A stretch of 17,357 nt of DNA from a bacterium. Its GTDB lineage: Bacteria > Bdellovibrionota_C > UBA2361 > OMII01. A program made the position numbers and the translations under genes. This document shows, piece by piece, positions 14,532 to 17,357 of the stretch. The stretch's first letter is position 1. Each line of letters begins with the position of its first letter. The notes beneath the pieces are model-generated. The model was not told the DNA's origin and searched no databases. It saw only the letters and a program-made list of their open reading frames with translations. The stretch lies in NCBI GenBank assembly GCA_017853915.1, contig JAFMIS010000012.1, positions 1-17,357 on the forward strand. Direction: 5' to 3'.

Positions 14532-15569
14532 CTACGAACGCTTTCCCTTGTTTTTCATGAGAGATAATTTCTTCGGGCCCCTCTTTGAAATCTTTGCGGC
14601 GGGATTGTTCTTGGGACGATGCTCAACAACAGAAGGCACATCCCGGGCTTGCGGGACTCCCGCGACGATGGGAATGCGGTTAGGTCCGCGGTCCACCTGC
14701 GGCGATGCCCACAGAGCGATAGTCGATGTCGCCACCTCCGAGGGAATACTGTCGGGCTCTGCAGCCATAGAGACCACAATCTCTTTAACACGGCTGGCAA
14801 GCTTCTTACCCCGTAATACCCCAAAAGGCCCCAGTTGACCACGAAAGCGCCCAGCTCCCGCCGCTCCCACAACCATCGCGGCATCCGACTGAGGGATCAC
14901 CACCGGCTCTACTCGGTTCCCGCCCAATAGTATCGGCTCGGAATCCGAGCCTGGCATAGCGACGTGAGCGGAGAGAAAGGTGTCTTTCGAGAAAACAATC
15001 GCCAACAGATACCAATTCTTTCGCCGCAATCGGATTGAGGAGAGGGCGTGCCAGCGTCCCTGCCCCTCCGCGTCATTCCAATAGATCTTCGGCCTTACTC
15101 CATCGGGCGCTCCCTCAAGTGAGAGCGCGTACCCCGGCCGATGCTGCTGGGTCGCGTCGAACTTTCCCATCAGAGCCAGGCTCTCGCCATCAGCTGGACT
15201 CTTGCGTACCTTGAACCAGATAAAAAAGATAAAGTCTTCGCCCAACCGCGGATTCAAGGCTGGGTCAAATGAGACCTGCTTGAAGACACCGGCGTTGGAA
15301 ACAACAAACGGCTCATGAATAGGTTCTGACGCCTGTAACTCAGGGTCGGCGCCAACGAGGGATAAGGAGCGAGGGATTCCAAAACCGAAATGACCCACTA
15401 TTATAAAGGCACACCACGCTGATACAAACGCTACGAGGAACCCCAGCCACAAGGCCGGTCGTGACGGACTCGAGGCAGAATTAAGGAACACGGCCGGATC
15501 GCCACTTTCCTGAGGTGCTTCCCCGAGAATATCCGCCGGTGAATGTGGCGCAGCTCCTGAACCCGACAC
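14532..15569 (-). CDS. single-pass membrane protein with possible LamG-like lectin domain
   Basis: About 345 aa. A Pro/Ser/Ala-rich cytoplasmic stretch of about 40 aa is followed by one transmembrane helix (about 40-62, LWLGFLVAFVSAWCAFIIVG). A beta-rich region of about 180 aa follows, with FIFFIWFKV, GYALSLEG, KIYWNDAEG, WYLLAIVFS and FRGQLGPFGVLRG. This strand pattern is typical of LamG/concanavalin-like jelly-roll domains, which bind glycans or proteins. The tail after about 300 is basic and disordered (KISKRGPKKLSLMKNKGKR). I start it at the GTG at 15569 because GGAG lies 8 bases before it; a TTG at 15587 is also open. Only 9 bases separate it from the Wzy/WaaL-like gene, so it may serve as a glycan-binding partner of that enzyme. 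The LamG call is by pattern only. Confidence 0.65.
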   Translation of the reverse strand: MSGSGAAPHSPADILGEAPQESGDPAVFLNSASSPSRPALWLGFLVAFVSAWCAFIIVGHFGFGIPRSLSLVGADPELQASEPIHEPFVVSNAGVFKQVSFDPALNPRLGEDFIFFIWFKVRKSPADGESLALMGKFDATQQHRPGYALSLEGAPDGVRPKIYWNDAEGQGRWHALSSIRLRRKNWYLLAIVFSKDTFLSAHVAMPGSDSEPILLGGNRVEPVVIPQSDAAMVVGAAGAGRFRGQLGPFGVLRGKKLASRVKEIVVSMAAEPDSIPSEVATSTIALWASPQVDRGPNRIPIVAGVPQARDVPSVVEHRPKNNPAAKISKRGPKKLSLMKNKGKRS

Positions 15570-15587
15570 AACTAAAGCTCCATCCAA

Positions 15588-15805
15588 AACAAGATACCGA
15601 CTTCGACTCTAGCACGCGCCAGGTGGTACCGCCCGTGAAGAAAAGCCCTGTTGTGTAGCCCTTCCTCCGTCCCTTCCAGAGGGAGCGAACCAAGCCACTC
15701 GCCGTCTGTCGGCAGGGGTTACCCCATGATCTGATGTTCAATGGTGAGATACACTCTCACAGAGCCTAGTTATGCGACCCAGCCCTTGAGAGACTAACTG
15801 TCCAA
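15588..15805. other. spacer between rplI and the LamG-like gene, four short hairpins
   Basis: 218 bases without a gene. Perfect inverted repeats at 15671-15683 (CCCT/AGGG), 15701-15713 (GCCG/CGGC), 15715-15725 (GGGG/CCCC) and 15744-15760 (GTGAGA/TCTCAC). The last is the best candidate for ending rplI transcription, 46 bases past its stop, but no T tract follows on the minus strand, so it is not a textbook terminator. Confidence 0.5.
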
Positions 15806-16399
15806 TTACTCGGACTTCTCTTCCTCAGAATCCTCAGAGGTTTCGACCTCGGCGCTCTCGGCCTGCTCCTCAGATTCTCCCTCCGAACCTGCGGCTGTCT
15901 TTTTGCGACTCGCCTTCTTCTTGCCCTTCTCAGCGGCGCCTGAGCCAGCTGGTGGTTGACTGGCGATTACCCGAACCTGCACAGACACTGTTACCTCTGA
16001 ATGGAGCTTGATCTCTACCTTGTAGAGACCTGGACCCTTGATCGTCTCCGACAAACGAATCTGACGACGATCGATGTTGTACCCCAGCGTCTTCAACGAT
16101 GCTTCAATGTCGCGAGTTGTAACTGAGCCGAAGCTCTTCCCCTGAGCGCCCATCTTGAGAGTGAACTCAACGGTTACTTGCTCAAGAACCTTCGCGTACG
16201 ACTCAGCTTCGAGCTTCTTCTTAATTCGCTTGGCCATGATAGCGCCGAGCTTGTGCTTGAGGGCACGCTCATTCTGCGACGATGCTTCAACCGCAAATCC
16301 ACGTGGTATGAGAAAATTTCGGGCAAATCCCCTCGATACTCGTACGGTGTCCCCGATGTATCCGAGAGAGATGTAATCTTCACGTAAAATAACTTCCAT
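15806..16399 (-). CDS. rplI: 50S ribosomal protein bL9 with extended charged C-terminus
   Basis: A 197-aa protein. Residues 1-50 are the bL9 N-terminal rRNA-binding domain with the family signature GYIGDTVRVSRGFARNFLIPRG. A long connecting helix (about 45-75) leads to the C-terminal domain (to about 148, ending VSVQVRVIA). bL9 binds 23S rRNA at the base of the L1 stalk and helps keep reading frame. Typical bL9 is near 148 aa. The extra 48 residues here are low complexity, first basic (KGKKKASRKKTA), then strongly acidic (Glu/Ser-rich to the end). The ATG at 16399 has GTAGGAG about 8 bases upstream. It follows rpsF by 54 bases. Confidence 0.97.
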   Translation of the reverse strand: MEVILREDYISLGYIGDTVRVSRGFARNFLIPRGFAVEASSQNERALKHKLGAIMAKRIKKKLEAESYAKVLEQVTVEFTLKMGAQGKSFGSVTTRDIEASLKTLGYNIDRRQIRLSETIKGPGLYKVEIKLHSEVTVSVQVRVIASQPPAGSGAAEKGKKKASRKKTAAGSEGESEEQAESAEVETSEDSEEEKSE

Positions 16400-16453
16400 G
16401 GCCTAACTCCTACTAGTTTCCTTGACCAACACCAATCGGCTCCGCCTCAATGG

Positions 16454-16837
16454 TTAATCGTAATCTCCACCGAAATCAAAATCATCCGTGTCGGTACGCG
16501 GCTGCGTCAATCGTCGCGGATTTCCCTTGAACTTGCGGGTCTTAGTCTTGATCAGATGAGTCTGAAATTTGTGAACGCTATCAGTGATACGCAACACAGA
16601 TTGGAGCGCGTTTGGTGCCTCATGATTAGCGGCCTCGTAGTTGAAAACTACGTAATATCCTTGACGCTGTTTATTGAAAGAGAACGCCGCTTCTTTCTTG
16701 CCCCACGTATCGACACCAGTCACTGTCGCTGCATTGGACGTAAGGATCGTCTCTACCTTCTTTATCTCCTCTTTGATCTGAGCATCAGTCAAACGCGGAT
16801 TAAAAATAACCACCGACTCGTAACGGCGTGCTTCCAT
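16454..16837 (-). CDS. rpsF: 30S ribosomal protein bS6
   Basis: A 127-aa protein with the bS6 fold: RRYESVVIFNPRLTDAQIKEEIKKVE at the start, the strand GVDTWGKKEAAFSFNKQRQGYYVVFNYEA, then VLRITDSVHKFQTHLIK. It ends in the usual acidic tail (DTDDFDFGGDYD). bS6 binds the central domain of 16S rRNA together with bS18. ATG at 16837 has TAGGTG 6 bases upstream. In most bacteria rpsR (bS18) lies between rpsF and rplI; here only 54 bases separate them and rpsR is not elsewhere in the window. Confidence 0.97.
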   Translation of the reverse strand: MEARRYESVVIFNPRLTDAQIKEEIKKVETILTSNAATVTGVDTWGKKEAAFSFNKQRQGYYVVFNYEAANHEAPNALQSVLRITDSVHKFQTHLIKTKTRKFKGNPRRLTQPRTDTDDFDFGGDYD

Positions 16838-16844
16838 GGAACAC

Positions 16845-16958
16845 CTACAAAATTCGAATATCTATCTCTACGCTTACGCTTCGTTCGATTGAGCAACAAC
16901 GTACGAGTGAAGCCAACTCCCGCATTCCGCGCGAACGCAGCTCCACTTTAGTAGCCAT
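16845..16958 (-). CDS. doubtful 37-aa leader ORF upstream of rpsF
   Basis: On the minus strand an ATG at 16958 (AAGG about 8 bases upstream) opens 37 codons, beginning MATKVELRSRG and ending 7 bases before the rpsF ATG. It is basic at the start and unlike any ribosomal protein I recognise. Its place directly before rpsF would suit a leader peptide, but length and composition are within chance. Confidence 0.2.
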   Translation of the reverse strand: MATKVELRSRGMRELASLVRCCSIERSVSVEIDIRIL

Positions 16959-17000
16959 CTTCGCGCCTTACAGCACTAAAGAAAAAGGCCTACCAAAAGC

Positions 17001-17351
17001 CGGGGGAGTCTATCAAATCCCCGTAAAAACACAACTAATTGAGACCTCTTTTCTAGAGCTCGGATGCCATATAGAGCCCTTTGGGAAAACGTCTTTCCTA
17101 ATGCCAACAGCCCCATACGCGGGACTACGGCTGCTCGTCTTAGCCCCAATTTTGCACGAGAGTGCCATGTATGAACGAGCAAGTGCATGGATGCACTTGC
17201 AAATTCCGGAGCGCAGCGTAGGAATTTGGAGCCTACAGATTGTGTGGACACAGCGGGGCCCCACACTAACTGTAGGCGATAAGGAAATGGGCCACGGATG
17301 GCCTATTTCCGCACATTTTTCACGGCGAGCGCAGCGAGCTTCGTGAAAAAT
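17001..17351. ncRNA. hairpin-dense segment, candidate structured RNA or DNA element
   Basis: Nine inverted repeats nearly back to back: 17001-17023 (CGGGG/CCCCG), 17081-17101 (TTGGGAAA/TTTCCTAA, one G-U), 17108-17133 (CAGCC/GGCTG), 17154-17165 (GCAC, GNRA-type loop GAGA, GTGC), 17179-17200 (GCAAGTGCAT/ATGCACTTGC), 17200-17228 (CAAATTCC/GGAATTTG), 17231-17277 (GCCTACAG/CTGTAGGC with inner GTGTGG/CCACAC), 17283-17310 (GGAAATGGGCCA/TGGCCTATTTCC, one G-U) and 17315-17351 (ATTTTTCACG/CGTGAAAAAT). The loops at 17208 and 17325 share GAGCGCAGCG. The strand and type are unknown; the last hairpin, with its A/T-rich base, could be a two-way terminator. Confidence 0.4.
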
Positions 17352-17357
17352 ACGGGT

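Larger units (their letters stand above)
16838..17357. other. region upstream of rpsF, no convincing gene, chain of hairpins
   Basis: 520 bases to the window edge. It must hold the rpsF promoter or leader, unless an upstream gene beyond the edge drives it. One small open frame (16845-16958, minus) has a weak ribosome site. From 17001 on there are nine inverted repeats almost end to end, listed separately. I saw no tRNA-like T-arm, no insertion sequence ends and no match to a leader type I know. Confidence 0.6.

Noticed and set aside
16828..17346. 172-codon plus-strand open frame upstream of rpsF
   Set aside because: It starts inside rpsF in antisense, lacks a ribosome site, shows no domain and runs through the hairpin chain. 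A gene entering from the right edge cannot be fully excluded.

Overview
The window looks like a chromosomal piece of a Gram-negative bacterium of roughly even GC. The evidence is a non-flagellar type III secretion (T3SS) basal body with a lipoprotein SctJ, an O-antigen-ligase/Wzy-type membrane protein, ComEC, MreB and an RNase E/G family enzyme. No gene fixes the lineage. T3SS genes linked to several FHA-domain proteins are known from delta-type groups and Chlamydiae, so a Myxococcota/Bdellovibrionota-like organism is my guess, not a conclusion. Non-ATG starts (GTG, TTG) are frequent.

Left third (2-6163, minus strand): one T3SS operon read right to left. It runs: tail-anchored multi-FHA protein, zinc-ribbon/FHA protein, sctJ (inner ring lipoprotein), a 74-aa unknown, sctO (stalk), sctQ (C-ring), sctR and sctS (export gate). 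sctT would lie just off the left edge. The ATPase sctN, the stator sctL, a full-length sctD, the needle and the secretin are absent from the window, so the system must be split over several loci. Gaps are short, one junction overlaps by 4 bases, and the genes are probably translationally coupled.

Divergent spacer (6164-6931): 768 bases without a convincing gene but rich in inverted repeats. The last three lie just before the RNase gene, and one of them pairs with its ribosome binding site. This suggests a regulated leader.

Middle (6932-12402): an RNase E/G family endonuclease (plus), a likely terminator, and a spacer with a perfect 12-bp hairpin. Then come a GAF protein with a degenerate GGDEF-like tail and mreB, which overlap by 8 bases. 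comEC (minus, no metallo-beta-lactamase domain) converges on mreB with an 86-base tail overlap.

Right third (12403-17357, minus strand): a spacer with two short tandem-repeat tracts, a Wzy/WaaL-type polymerase or ligase with an added C-terminal soluble domain, and a single-pass protein with a possible LamG-like fold. These are followed by rplI (bL9 with a long charged tail) and rpsF (bS6) without the usual rpsR between them. The last 370 bases upstream of rpsF are hairpin after hairpin and hold no convincing gene.
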